Shown here piece after piece: positions 57,901-61,499 of a DNA stretch of 64,000 nt. The notes below the pieces were generated by a model, which was not told the origin of the DNA, did not search any database, and saw only the letters and a list, made by a program, of their open reading frames with translations. Numbering within the stretch: position 1 is the stretch's first letter; each line of letters starts with the position of its first letter. The position numbers were made by a program, and so were the translations under genes. Source of the stretch: Harmothoe impar (Eukaryota > Annelida > Polychaeta > Phyllodocida > Polynoidae); assembly GCA_947462335.1 (NCBI GenBank), contig OX381721.1, forward strand, positions 2,418,001-2,482,000, written 5' to 3'.

Positions 57901-60900
57901 TTCTGTAAATAGTTTCCACCCAGGGCATCAAACAATAACCTAACCATAAAGATGGCAGGAGTTGGTCCCAGGGTACACCGGTTGGTGATGGGGCAATTAT
58001 TTCGAGCTAAAATTTGGTAACCTGTTTAAATCTAGCTTAATAAAATTGCTGATTTAGAACTTTGCTGTTGCCAAATTTACAAGCCTTCCGATCAGAAAGG
58101 CTGCCAAAATAGCAGAGATCCATCTTGCATAGCATGAATATTGGTCCTGAAATGAATTTCATCATCTCTACCCTAAGCCTAAAGTGAACCTGAGAAATTC
58201 AGCGGTCTGATTCCTTTGTTGCTAGGATAAACGGTCCCTTAGCAACAGCAGATTTGCTTAGTAATCTCCCCGAGCAGGCAGATAAATGGACAACCCCTAT
58301 ACACCCCCCTAACCCTGACACCCGTGACTTACCAGATATGACTAGAATAAGTGTGAATGGCCAGCTATAAGCGGTGATGCTTTGCCATGACAACGGTGTG
58401 AGGCTGGCCCTGACCAGCTGTTTCCTTGGTAACCTGTCATCACACCGGGTCAGTTAGGAGGCACACCTCGTTCTGATCTGATGCTCCGTCCATCCCGGTC
58501 CCAGCCATCCCGCCTCCCACCCATCCTTCCCCGACCCACCTCCACCTCCCTCCCTGCCCCACCTCCCCTCTGTCTGCTAACCATCCCCTACTGTCCTCCC
58601 TCCCCTCCCTCCCTGCCCCAGCCACCTCTGTCTGCTCACCCTCCCCTACTGTCCCCCCTCCCCTCCCTCCCTGCCCCAGCCACCTCTGTCTGCTTACCAT
58701 CCCCTACTGTCCCCCCTCCCCTCCCTCCCTGCCCCAGCCACCTCTGTCTGCTCACCCTCCCCTACTGTCCCCCCTCCCCTCCCTCCCTGCCCCAGCCACC
58801 TCTGTCTGCTCACCCTCCCCTACTGTCCCCCCTCCCCTCCCTCCCTGCCCCAGCCACCTCTGTCTGCTTACCATCCCCTACTGTCCTCTCACCCACCTCG
58901 TCCCTCCCTGTCCTTCTGCTGGCTCGTCCACCAATATAATACCCAGAATGGATTCTCTGCAGCAGCCAAGGTGGGTGCACGCGGCCGGGCCCCATCAATC
59001 TCTGAGTAAATGGGTGGTGTGGGTAGAGGGGGGGCACTGAGCTATGATTTGGATATCCATGGCAGCACGATCTTCCGGAGCAAGAGAGGTCGATTGTCAG
59101 AAGGGCTAAAAGGAAGGGATGGTCACTTCACTCCAAGGTTACAAGACGAGGGCGGTCAGCTCATAATCACATTGAGAATTAGGGTATAAGGATTTATACA
59201 GCAATGACTGACCACAAAGCTATATATGATTGTTAGAAACGGTTAATTGGACCGGGTCCATGTACAGATCATCCACATACATAGGGCGCTCAAATGTCCC
59301 AATCTATGTAGGGCGGTAGGGCAATTGCTATCTACCCTCAATGACTGAGTACCCGACCCGGGGCATGGGGTTCCGGGGGCACTTAACCTTGGGTTGGGTA
59401 CCGACTACAAAACTGGCCCCGCAAGCTGTGGCTGTCGATATCCGTAAGATAAGGAAAAGAGGGGTGGTCACTGTGCAAAAGGCTGTGAAACAGGGGGCTG
59501 CTGGAAGAGGCATGGTAACAGGGCTGTTGTCACAGCCAGTTCGTACTCATATTTCATGCCCATTCTTTCTGTAGTAAGCCTCCCAAATTGTTTATATAAC
59601 AATATCAGGCCTAGCAGGAAGCTGTCAGCTGATATCTGAGGAAATTAGGCTGGCTGTTAACTGATAAAGGGAAGTTAGCCTGCTGTCTTATCATGAAACG
59701 GGTGGTCTGTAGTTCTGCCCTTGTTACCTACCCTCAAGGAGCTAGTGCCCTCCCCGGGTGGGGGCCGGCACCAGGAGCCTCTTCCAGCAGGACGGAGCCT
59801 GCCCTTAACCCTGTAAGCACCGCACAGTGCTTTAATGTGCACTACGTGTCACTCTGACAAGTTACTCACCAGGGCTGCATTCATGCATCATGCTGACCCT
59901 ACCGGGTTGATACACTCCTGAAGGGTCGGCATGATGCATGAATGCAGCAGTGGGAAGCAGTAGAGCTATACCTATGCATTATGGCACTAAAGGGCATTAG
60001 AGCACTATGAGGCCCTTAGAGGGTTAAGGGTTGGGGTGAGTTAAAGGGTCAGGGTTGGGCTCTCTATGACTACAGGGCCCACCTCCCCTCCCTGCCCTCG
60101 GTGCACCGTCATGGCTGCAGATAAAGGAGATCTAACCCGACACCTTTCCTCCATCTCTCTAACCAAATTATGTAGTCATACTTTATTCTGTGTGGTATAT
60201 TTTTGCTGAATTTGCGGGAAATCAAAAATACCTGTGAATTTTTTGTATGTTACAGCTTGCTATAAATATCGACATAAAATGCAGATTTTTCACTTTCCGG
60301 CGAAAAAGTATAGCAGTCAATATAAATACTTTTACAATAGCCATGTATGGCTATAACCCCCGTTCATATCCCAAAACCCTACACTGAAGTATCCACCTCA
60401 TCCCCCGTCCACACTCGTGCCTCACCCCACCACAATATGGCTGCTATTAACGCCCACCCACCAATCTCCAACTCCGTATTAAAGAAAAACGCCTCGTTAT
60501 GTGAGATGAAAGACCGTTAAAAGCTCTGCCACCCATTGTTAATGACAACAAAAGGTTAAGATATTAACCTCTGCATTTTTCACACTGAGCAGCCTATTTC
60601 AGGCTCTGCCGTGTTTAGCTCTTTAAGCAATATTTGGCTTCCTGATGCACCAAAGGAGTGCCTGTTAATAACTCACCGGCACTGCATTGGTGCATCATGC
60701 TGATACTTCTGGAGCGTATAAACATGTTGGGGTTACATGAATGCAGCACTGATACATGAATGCAGCACTGATACATGAATGCAGCACTGGCAAGTTAATT
60801 GGCAGGGCTTCATTGTATATCATAGACTAAGGCTTTAATGACAATAAGATGTCTGACCTGTTTTGCCGGAGCCGCTCTCCCCAGAGATGATGACACACTG

Positions 60901-61343
60901 GTCCTGGTTGACGTCACGCATGGACCGGTACGCCAGGTCAGACACGGCGTAGCTGAAGGTCAAACAGAGGTCAAAGTTAACATAGCACTGAAGTCAAGGA
61001 CAAACCGGAGGTTGAACCAAGGTTAACATAGTACTGGGGCAGGTCAAGGACAAACCAGAGGTCAAACCAAGGTCTGACAATGTCTTCAAGCCACTCACTG
61101 TCTTTATTTTTCTCATTCACTTTATGTCTTACTCATGATGCATTTTGTAACTTGAAATAACCGGCGGTGACAGAATTAGTCTTGTCATAGATTACGTTTA
61201 GTAATGATACCAACAAACTCTACTTACATGTGTGGTGGCAGTTCGTAGATGTTCCTACTCCGGTACTCAAAGATGACGTCATGTCTGTAGAGCGGCAGCA
61301 CCTTGTACGGGTTTACAGACACCACCACGTTACCGATATACGT
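21844..61343 (-). CDS. myo1b: Class I myosin (MYO1A/MYO1B type), 28 exons in window, 5' end missing
   Basis: Single-headed actin motor that links membranes to actin. Joining the 28 exons listed below gives one open frame of 1036 residues plus stop: motor about 1-645, four IQ motifs (light-chain or calmodulin sites) about 662-757, then a basic TH1 membrane-binding tail to 1036. Motor signatures present are P-loop GESGSGKT (63-70), switch I NDNSSRFG (115-122), switch [11 protein letters not shown] (344-352), and Glu291 at the TEDS position, 16 residues before the DALCK motif. All introns are GT..AG and phases match throughout. The family usually starts about 45 residues earlier, so one or more 5' exons are absent or unrecognised. 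The order and sequence match vertebrate MYO1B best from memory; MYO1A is the close alternative. Six exon borders carry tandem copies of themselves. Residue numbers in this annotation count from the first codon of exon 1. Confidence 0.95.
22749..22885 (-). CDS. myo1b: myosin exon 27: TH1 tail
   Basis: Residues 951-995 plus two bases. [20 protein letters not shown] closely matches the family SKGDFLFSSDHLIEMATKLY. Acceptor GTTGCAG/CAT, donor ACTCA/GTGAGT. Confidence 0.95.
22936..23137. mobile_element. TACTGTAAAACCTC hairpin MITE in intron 26
   Basis: Left end TACTG..ATAAAACCTCTCTGATAAGCC; the right end in reverse is TACTGTAAAACCTCTCTGAT. Termini resemble the pogo-like element at 526-1100 (TACAGTAAAATCTC). 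About 200 bases, non-coding. It lies between exons 27 and 26. Confidence 0.82.
23745..23897 (-). CDS. myo1b: myosin exon 26: TH1 tail
   Basis: Residues 900-950. [20 protein letters not shown], then [23 protein letters not shown], matching the family pattern of a strand, DQK, and VSMSSQNDGFFAVHL. Acceptor GTATAG/ATG, donor CAAAAG/GTGAGA. 153 bases. Confidence 0.94.
24369..24504 (-). CDS. myo1b: myosin exon 25: TH1 tail, PH-like fold
   Basis: Residues 854-899. [12 protein letters not shown] corresponds to the family VGQPFQGAYLEI, and [14 protein letters not shown] to VAEVVNKINRANGK, part of the putative PH-like lipid-binding fold of TH1. Acceptor ATCGCAG/T, donor GGAAAG/GTGAGG. Confidence 0.94.
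24730..24836 (-). CDS. myo1b: myosin exon 24: TH1 tail
   Basis: Residues 819-853 plus two bases. [20 protein letters not shown], then [13 protein letters not shown], matching the family KLEASELFKDKKALYP. Acceptor TTTCAG/TGT, donor TCGCAG/GTAAGC. Confidence 0.94.
25117..25248 (-). CDS. myo1b: myosin exon 23: TH1 tail
   Basis: Residues 775-818. [13 protein letters not shown] matches the family tail motif MPSLSPIDKNWPS, and ILHHQWR aligns with IFHLWRC. Acceptor TTTGTAG/CGG, donor TGGCGG/GTAGGT. 132 bases. Confidence 0.95.
25618..25779 (-). CDS. myo1b: myosin exon 22: IQ4 and start of tail
   Basis: Residues 721-774. [18 protein letters not shown] (737-754) is the fourth IQ motif; [12 protein letters not shown] then opens the TH1 tail (family: RKFFRANAGKKI). 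Acceptor GTTGTAG/GCG, donor TGCCTG/GTAAGT. 162 bases, phase 0. GC-rich compared with its introns. Confidence 0.96.
26994..27391. mobile_element. GCATCATG nested-palindrome element, complete copy plus truncated copy
   Basis: The complete copy is 27141-27391. Ends are TTAACCCTTTAAGGACGG and, inverted, TTAACCCTTTAAGAGCAGCA. Inside are two palindromes in a row: GATGCACCAATGCAGCCCC around AAGTAACTCACTGG, and GATGCTTGAATGAAGCCCTG around GCAAGTAACCTGCC. A truncated relative fills 26994-27140. Further partial or diverged copies: 5774, 19936, 26003, 32463, 44338, 51009, 51639, 51878, 56148, 59806, 60622, 63742. Confidence 0.85.
27822..28041. mobile_element. TAGGGTAGATTCACC inverted-repeat MITE
   Basis: Left end TAGGGTAGATTCACCTGG; the right end in reverse is TAGGGTAGATTCACCATG. 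A related, truncated copy is at 37797-37976 (shared AGATTCACCTG, CTGTCCGTCTCAGGGTATGT). Non-coding. Confidence 0.8.
29171..29257. repeat. 87-base hairpin
   Basis: GGTTTCTCCA at one end and TGGAGAAACC at the other; inner arms ATCGTATCACAC and GTGTGATACGAT. It reads as one long imperfect stem-loop inside intron 21. Either a tiny inverted-repeat element or a structured transcript part; nothing separates these. Confidence 0.7.
29483..29551 (-). CDS. myo1b: myosin exon 21: IQ3
   Basis: Residues 698-720. ARKRF completes IQ2 and [13 protein letters not shown] begins IQ3. Acceptor TTGTTGTAG/GCT, donor TGGAAG/GTACTC. 69 bases, in phase. A 3.7-kb intron follows, which in vertebrate MYO1B is where alternative IQ exons sit; I saw none here. 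Confidence 0.95.
29838..29928. repeat. 12-bp purine minisatellite (AAAGAGGGAGTC)
   Basis: Seven copies of a 12-base unit inside a polypurine stretch from about 29680. It keeps a frame open (Lys-Arg-Glu-Ser repeats), which I do not take as coding. Confidence 0.92.
29952..30023 (-). other. tRNA-like module of a SINE-type repeat
   Basis: Minus strand carries an A box (TAGCTCAGTGGTAAAGC) and B box (GGGTTCGAATCCCAC) at tRNA spacing. The acceptor stem (GGGGATG with TTCCTCC) is mispaired and the anticodon loop is one base short, so this is not a sound tRNA gene. Flanking words (GTTACTGGATTG, GAGTTTATCACCAAGGTGCG) recur beside the other copies at 45576 and 53043, marking a repeat family. Confidence 0.75.
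30130..30310. repeat. polypurine tract ending in a G18 run
   Basis: Plus strand is almost all A and G (GGAGAGAGGGAGAGAGGGAA style) and ends in about 18 consecutive G at 30287-30304. Strong strand asymmetry; open frames on the minus strand here are low-complexity. Confidence 0.9.
30660..30968. mobile_element. GTCTTTG/GCAGGAC repeat, copy 1
   Basis: Shares TCCTGCAGCTAGC, AATTTTGCAGGACCA, AAGTTTTGCATAATATTTAG and TTTGGAAAGCCCAG with 42564-42917, in the same order. Non-coding. Confidence 0.75.
32463..32622. repeat. GCATCATG nested-palindrome element, diverged
   Basis: Ends AAGGACAGCATGATGCC and, inverted, AACCCTTTGAGGACAGGATA; one central palindrome (CACCAATGCAGCATTGGTGA). Shorter than the complete copy because one of the two palindromes is missing. 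Confidence 0.72.
32938..33087 (-). CDS. myo1b: myosin exon 20: IQ1 and IQ2, border amplified
   Basis: Residues 648-697. Two IQ motifs: [15 protein letters not shown] (662-676) and [12 protein letters not shown] (685-696), which bind calmodulin-type light chains. Acceptor CTGCTGTAG/TTG, donor TTCGCG/GTACGT. 150 bases, phase 0. The acceptor with its pyrimidine tract and about 21 exon bases form part of the 68-bp unit repeated to 35533. Confidence 0.96.
33067..35533. repeat. 68-bp minisatellite copying the 3' splice site of exon 20, about 37 copies
   Basis: Unit 68 bases (62 in copies lacking AAGGGC). On the minus strand each reads CCCTTCCTTGTTCCCCTTCC, TGCTGTAG, then TTGTTCAGCCTGGAGACGTT: a pyrimidine tract, an AG acceptor and the first 21 or so bases of exon 20. 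The copy adjoining the rest of the exon ends at 33087. Entering from an upstream acceptor, the frame reads [10 protein letters not shown] and stops at TGA. 35534-36000 after the array is unrecognised. Confidence 0.97.
36069..36135. repeat. 67-base perfect-stem hairpin
   Basis: GAATTGCGGTTGTTGC and its exact reverse complement GCAACAACCGCAATTC enclose a second stem, AAAATGCC/GGCATTTT, with a 3-base loop. It lies in intron 19, in a context (CTTTAATTTGATACCAA) also found at 22340, so it is likely part of a dispersed element. Confidence 0.85.
36837..36944. mobile_element. CCCAGTGGGCAC inverted-repeat MITE
   Basis: CCCAGTGGGCACAGAA at the left and, inverted, CCCCAGTGGGCACAAAA at the right; the middle is built of CAACATTGAT/ATCAACGTTG words, themselves palindromic. 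It ends 17 bases from exon 19's donor side. Confidence 0.82.
36962..37178 (-). CDS. myo1b: myosin exon 19: converter, border in five copies
   Basis: Residues 575-647. [20 protein letters not shown], then [16 protein letters not shown], then [14 protein letters not shown]: the converter that swings the lever arm. Acceptor ATTGTAG/C, donor CGCACT/GTATGT. 217 bases. The acceptor and first 67 or so bases recur four more times upstream to 37740 in a 134-135 bp tandem unit, each with the same acceptor. Confidence 0.96.
37112..37740. repeat. 134-bp tandem repeat copying the 3' splice site of exon 19, five copies
   Basis: Acceptor edges (last base of each exon-like block) are at 37178 (true), 37313, 37447, 37581 and 37715. 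Each copy carries ATTGTAG plus about 67 exon bases encoding [20 protein letters not shown], then GTACCTACATACCCC-type intron sequence. The outermost copy has several substitutions ([10 protein letters not shown]), the inner ones almost none. Unit length is not a multiple of three. Confidence 0.96.
37797..37976. mobile_element. truncated copy of the TAGGGTAGATTCACC MITE
   Basis: Shares GTAGATTCACCTG, TTCCAGCAAACACTAGAAGT-like and CTGTCCGTCTCAGGGTATGT words with 27822-28041; the right terminus is missing. Lies in intron 18. Confidence 0.75.
38270..38418. repeat. remnant of the 526-type pogo-like MITE
   Basis: GTCCTCCTTATAACGAGATG then TCATTGTA matches the right end of the element at 526-1100, with CTCCTTGTAAGCAAAGTTCC inside. 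The left end is not recognised. Close to the donor of exon 18. Confidence 0.6.
38440..38573 (-). CDS. myo1b: myosin exon 18: SH1 helix region
   Basis: Residues 531-574 plus two bases. Contains [20 protein letters not shown], then [14 protein letters not shown], the helices before the converter. Acceptor CTTGTAG/TCG, donor CCTCGG/GTGAGT. Confidence 0.96.
38608..38979. mobile_element. GTCTTTG/GCAGGAC repeat, copy 2 (diverged)
   Basis: Starts GCAGTCTTTGCAAAAAC and ends with TCTCACAGAGACTG; holds several TGCAGGACCGAATGTCCTG-like blocks on both strands. Same family as 30660 and 42564, with different interior. A further fragment is at 63540-63615. Confidence 0.62.
39360..39415 (-). CDS. myo1b: myosin exon 17: loop 2 region
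   Basis: Residues 512-530, [19 protein letters not shown]: the basic surface loop (loop 2) that touches actin, then the PPTAGSQFK motif found in MYO1A/B. Acceptor TTTAG/GT, donor TTCAAG/GTGAGA. 56 bases. Confidence 0.95.
39793..39907 (-). CDS. myo1b: myosin exon 16
   Basis: Residues 474-511 plus one base. [20 protein letters not shown] matches the family [20 protein letters not shown]. Acceptor CTGCAG/GTG, donor CTGAAG/GTCAGT. Confidence 0.96.
39934..40153. mobile_element. TACCGTAAATTCTC hairpin element
   Basis: TACCGTAAATTCTCTTATAG at the left; TCCAAATTCTCGGATATAAA in reverse at the right. Contains GCGGCTTATATGC-type words, as do many small elements here. It overlaps no exon (intron 15). 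Confidence 0.6.
40498..40860. repeat. 154-bp tandem repeat copying the 5' splice site of exon 15, three copies
   Basis: Donor-side edges at 40808 (true), 40654 and 40500, exactly 154 apart. Each copy has about 50 exon bases (GACAAGACGCTCCACCACGG on the minus strand) with the GTGAGT donor, preceded by a CTGTTAG that could act as an acceptor. A 50-base copied exon would shift the frame. Confidence 0.95.
40808..41002 (-). CDS. myo1b: myosin exon 15: actin-binding lower domain, border triplicated
   Basis: Residues 409-473. Contains [21 protein letters not shown] and ends with FRLVHYAGM. Acceptor TTTGCAG/AAT, donor GGCATG/GTGAGT. 195 bases, phase 0. About 50 bases of the exon end with the donor recur twice further downstream (donors before 40654 and 40500) in a 154-bp tandem unit. 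Confidence 0.96.
42217..42430. repeat. long imperfect inverted repeat
   Basis: Arms of about 85 bases: CCTTGACCTTGTACTGGGTT and AAACCAGCGAGCAGGAACCG at the left match, in reverse, GACCTTGACCTTTTACTGGG and AAACCAGAGAGCGGGAACCG from the right arm. The loop is about 40 bases. No terminal motif typical of the other hairpin families was seen. Confidence 0.72.
42564..42917. mobile_element. GTCTTTG/GCAGGAC repeat, copy 3 with both ends
   Basis: Left end CAGTCTTTGCGAAAAC and right end, inverted, CAGTCTTTGCCAAATC, then TGCAGGAC/GTCCAGCA words. About 354 bases, no coding capacity. Best copy of this family in the window. Confidence 0.78.
44338..44465. repeat. GCATCATG element, partial
   Basis: CATGAATGCAGCCCTGGAGA and GCCAGAGCTGCATTCATGCA form the second palindrome of the family; the first palindrome is absent. 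Confidence 0.72.
44699..44761 (-). CDS. myo1b: myosin exon 14
   Basis: Residues 388-408, [21 protein letters not shown], matching the family segment after the relay helix. Acceptor TTTCAG/GGC, donor GAGAAG/GTAAGT. 63 bases, phase 0. Confidence 0.95.
45053..45110 (-). other. decayed tRNA-like sequence
   Basis: Minus strand has GGGCACTGGACTTTAGATCC and GATCGCCGGATCAAATCCCA, resembling the anticodon arm and T arm of a tRNA with a degenerate B box. The 5' half is poorly preserved. Confidence 0.4.
45378..45482 (-). CDS. myo1b: myosin exon 13: relay helix
   Basis: Residues 353-387. [20 protein letters not shown] is a near-exact match to the family relay helix [20 protein letters not shown], followed by [14 protein letters not shown]. 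Acceptor CTGCAG/CAC, donor AAGGAG/GTCAGT. 105 bases, phase 0. Confidence 0.97.
45576..45646 (-). other. tRNA-like module of a SINE-type repeat
   Basis: Minus strand: perfect A box TAGCTCAGTGGTAGAGC and B box GGGTTCGAGTCC. The T stem and acceptor stem are not properly paired, so it is a tRNA-derived repeat. Followed on the plus strand by GTTTATCACCATAGCGCGAG, the same flank as at 30100. Confidence 0.72.
45834..45899 (-). CDS. myo1b: myosin exon 12: switch II
   Basis: Residues 331-352. Ends in switch II and relay start, [12 protein letters not shown]. The exon begins with the bases GTAAG directly after CAG, so the acceptor region also looks like a donor; the in-frame use as acceptor restores family sequence ([14 protein letters not shown]). 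Donor TTTGAG/GTAAGT. Confidence 0.95.
46097..46183 (-). CDS. myo1b: myosin exon 11: DALCK helix
   Basis: Residues 302-330. [15 protein letters not shown] matches the family YARDALAKNLYSRLF. Acceptor TTGAACAG/GCC, donor ATACGG/GTAAGT, 87 bases in phase 0. The acceptor and first 15 or so exon bases recur once at 46228-46258, 59 bases upstream. Confidence 0.95.
46168..46258. repeat. 59-bp duplication of the 3' splice site of exon 11
   Basis: CCCTTGCATAGGTGGCCTGT (exon edge and acceptor) recurs as CCCTTGGATAGGTGGCCTGT 59 bases away. The extra acceptor edge is at 46242. 59 is not a multiple of three. Confidence 0.93.
46432..46550 (-). CDS. myo1b: myosin exon 10: TEDS-site segment
   Basis: Residues 262-301. 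Glu291 sits 16 residues before the DALCK motif of exon 11, the TEDS position, so an acidic residue replaces the phosphorylatable Ser/Thr of amoeboid class I myosins. Acceptor CTTACAG/AG, donor GTAGAG/GTACGT. A tandem repeat of about 38 bp begins some 17 bases upstream of the acceptor (46568-46700). Confidence 0.94.
46568..46700. repeat. 38-bp tandem repeat beside exon 10
   Basis: GGCATAAAGTCATGGTTTAC recurs four times at about 38-40 bases. It starts about 17 bases upstream of the exon 10 acceptor and does not include the splice site. Confidence 0.9.
46701..47556 (-). other. rest of intron 9
   Basis: No exon seen. A C run of about 18 at 47368-47383 and short T runs. GGTTTAGGTTACCCGACC near 46731 resembles other intron words (GGTCGGCC near 49290), possibly a dispersed repeat. 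Confidence 0.5.
47557..47704 (-). CDS. myo1b: myosin exon 9: motor core
   Basis: Residues 213-261 plus one base. Contains [12 protein letters not shown], matching the conserved AAVLKLGNIEF of class I myosins. Acceptor TTTCAG/ACA, donor GAAGATG/GTAAGT. A C14-18 homopolymer lies about 180 bases downstream in the following intron. Confidence 0.95.
48177..48286 (-). CDS. myo1b: myosin exon 8: motor core
   Basis: Residues 176-212, from [19 protein letters not shown] to KETFLKTK. It corresponds to the variable loop region of the upper motor domain. Acceptor TTTACAG/AA, donor ACCAAG/GTCAGT. Ends in phase 0. Confidence 0.94.
48997..49081 (-). CDS. myo1b: myosin exon 7: motor core
   Basis: Residues 148-175 plus one base. 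SRV, then a charged stretch, then [14 protein letters not shown], which matches the family motif ERNFHVFYQLLSGA. Acceptor TTGCAG/TCG, donor TTTCTAA/GTAAGT. Confidence 0.95.
49823..49836 (-). CDS. myo1b: myosin exon 6: 14-nt microexon (YLLEK)
   Basis: Fourteen bases that finish one Tyr codon and add LLEK (residues 143-147). The family sequence here is NYLLEKSRV; exon 5 ends at TN and exon 7 starts at SRV, so this microexon supplies exactly the missing residues. Acceptor TGTCTAG/AT, donor GAAAAG/GTAAGT. Skipping it would shift the frame. Confidence 0.93.
50113..50176 (-). CDS. myo1b: myosin exon 5: motor core
   Basis: Residues 122-142 plus one base, starting [17 protein letters not shown], the conserved stretch after switch I. 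Acceptor TTTGCAG/GGG, donor AAATT/GTAAGT. 64 bases. Confidence 0.94.
51009..51226. mobile_element. GCATCATG nested-palindrome element, nearly complete
   Basis: Starts CCCTTTAAGGACGGATGTTA, then GATGCACCAATACAGCCCCT mirrored across GGGTAACTCGCTGG, then a second, weaker palindrome ending at TGCATCATGATGACC. The end terminus is degraded. In intron 3, 290 bases from exon 4. Confidence 0.8.
51516..51562 (-). CDS. myo1b: myosin exon 4: switch I
   Basis: Residues 106-121, [16 protein letters not shown], which includes switch I (NxNSSRF), the loop that contacts nucleotide phosphate and magnesium. Only 47 bases. Acceptor TTTTGCAG/CC, donor CGATTT/GTAAGT. Ends in phase 0. Confidence 0.95.
51639..52125. 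mobile_element. two more GCATCATG elements in tandem
   Basis: 51639-51790 has only the first palindrome (GATGCACCAATGCAGCCCTA/CTCGCCGGTGCTGCATTGGT). 51878-52125 has both, with ATGACATTTGTCGTCATGAT at the start and AATGCATTATGCTGTCCTCA at the end. Confidence 0.8.
52661..52735. promoter_or_regulatory. six AGGTCA-type half-sites at 11-bp pitch (DR5 spacing)
   Basis: Half-sites start at 52667, 52678, 52689, 52700 (AGGTTA), 52711 and 52722, each separated by five bases (GGTAA, GGTGA, GTACA). Direct repeats of AGGTCA with five-base spacing are the classic retinoic acid receptor site. It may equally be a chance 11-bp microsatellite; sequence alone does not show binding. Confidence 0.5.
53043..53110 (-). 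other. tRNA-like module of a SINE-type repeat
   Basis: Minus strand: GTGGTGTAAAGGTTAGCATA as A box and GTGTTCGATTCCCGG as B box. Flank GTTACTGGATTGATAAAGGA matches the flank at 30051. Stems are imperfect; not a functional tRNA by eye. Confidence 0.65.
53494..55757. repeat. 29-bp minisatellite copying the 5' splice site of exon 3, about 75-80 copies
   Basis: On the minus strand the unit is CAGTCCAACCCCGTCTTAGA AG/GTGAGTA: 22 exon bases and 7 intron bases. Many copies keep GTGAGT; others have GTGCGT, and some units are shortened. The true exon border is the copy at 55735-55756. Reading past the first donor gives EGEYSPTPS and then TAG. Larger blocks such as 54870-55080 and 55270-55480 look alike, showing higher-order copying. 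Confidence 0.97.
55735..55839 (-). CDS. myo1b: myosin exon 3: ends in SNPVLE, border amplified
   Basis: Residues 71-105. Encodes the helix after the P-loop and ends with the near-invariant myosin motif LLQSNPVLE. Acceptor CTTCCAG/AG, donor TTAGAAG/GTGAGTA. The last 22 exon bases plus the first 7 intron bases form the 29-bp unit of the long minisatellite at 53494-55757, so this exon has a row of copied donor sites downstream of its own. Confidence 0.96.
56148..56210. repeat. half GCATCATG element cut by satellite
   Basis: TTAACCCTTTATTGACGCAT through GATGCACCAATGCAGCCCCGG matches the left part of the family exactly to the centre of the first palindrome, where sequence switches to the satellite word ACAACCAGAAAAGGCCCC. 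Confidence 0.8.
56211..57312. repeat. 37-bp satellite, array 2
   Basis: Same unit as 6476-8338, and the same irregular insert in the same place (TGATTTCACTGGATTTGCAT, then AATGAACAATGGTTCTCA). About 30 units. The shared irregularity means the arrays are copies of one parent, not independent expansions. Confidence 0.93.
58558..58890. repeat. 58-bp pyrimidine-rich minisatellite, about 6 copies
   Basis: CAGCCACCTCTGTCTGCTCA and CCCTACTGTCCCCCCTCCCC recur at 58-base spacing. It keeps a 152-codon low-complexity frame open, which I reject as coding. Confidence 0.93.
59806..60028. mobile_element. GCATCATG nested-palindrome element, diverged
   Basis: Starts TTAACCCTGTAAGCACCGCA and ends, inverted, TTAACCCTCTAAGGGCCTCA. 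The middle holds GCTGCATTCATGCATCATGC and GGCATGATGCATGAATGCAG facing each other. Together these make one large hairpin. Confidence 0.8.
60622..60838. repeat. GCATCATG element, degraded
   Basis: CTGATGCACCAAAGGAGTGC and ACTGCATTGGTGCATCATGC flank AACTCACCGG. A short triplicated ACATGAATGCAGCACTGAT follows. It ends about 20 bases from the donor of exon 2. Confidence 0.7.
60858..60952 (-). CDS. myo1b: myosin exon 2: P-loop
   Basis: Residues 39-70 plus one base. Contains the ATP-binding P-loop GESGSGKT at 63-70; most vertebrate class I myosins have Ala where this has Ser67, a conservative change. The intron after it splits the codon of the Glu that follows the P-loop. Acceptor CCTTCAG/C, donor ACAG/GTCAGA. 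Confidence 0.95.
60957..61075. promoter_or_regulatory. three AGGTCA-type direct repeats with 5-bp spacing
   Basis: Pairs at 60957/60968 (AGGTCA-AACAG-AGGTCA), 61009/61020 (AGGTTG-AACCA-AGGTTA) and 61059/61070 (AGGTCA-AACCA-AGGTCT), inside a degenerate repeat of about 50 bases in intron 1. Spacing suits a retinoid receptor dimer. Function is not shown. Confidence 0.42.
61228..61343 (-). CDS. myo1b: myosin exon 1 in window (motor N-terminal part)
   Basis: Encodes residues 1-38, beginning [14 protein letters not shown], the strand that opens the motor core in all class I myosins. The 3' splice site reads TTTACAG/ACG and the 5' site CAT/GTAAGTA. It starts in phase 0 and ends in phase 2. The missing family N-terminus (about 45 residues) must lie upstream. 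The first 17 or so bases and the splice acceptor recur four more times immediately upstream (61344-61499). Confidence 0.95.
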
Positions 61344-61499
61344 CTGTAAATAAACACACCACGTTACCGATATACGTCTGTAAATAAACACACCACGTTA
61401 CCGATATACGTCTGTAAATAAACACACCACGTTACCGATATACATCTGTAAATAAACACGTTACCGATATACGTCTGTAAAGTAAACAAACCATGTTAC
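61325..61499. repeat. 34-bp repeat copying the 3' splice site of exon 1, five copies
   Basis: ACGTTACCGATATACGTCTG recurs from 61327, 61361, 61395, 61429 (with one change) and 61458. On the minus strand each unit is TTTATTTACAG/ACGTATATCGGTAACGT. 34 is not a multiple of three, and a distal acceptor leads to TAA soon after. Confidence 0.95.

Larger units (their letters stand above)
55840..60857 (-). other. intron 2
   Basis: 5 kb between P-loop exon 2 and exon 3. Contains a half GCATCATG element fused to a 37-bp satellite array (56148-57312), a pyrimidine-rich 58-bp repeat (58558-58890), and elements at 59806-60028 and 60622-60838. 57313-58440 and 58930-59800 hold no feature that I recognise. 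Confidence 0.75.

Noticed and set aside
58440..58939. 86- and 152-codon frames
   Set aside because: Proline/leucine or glycine/arginine low complexity from the 58-base repeat.
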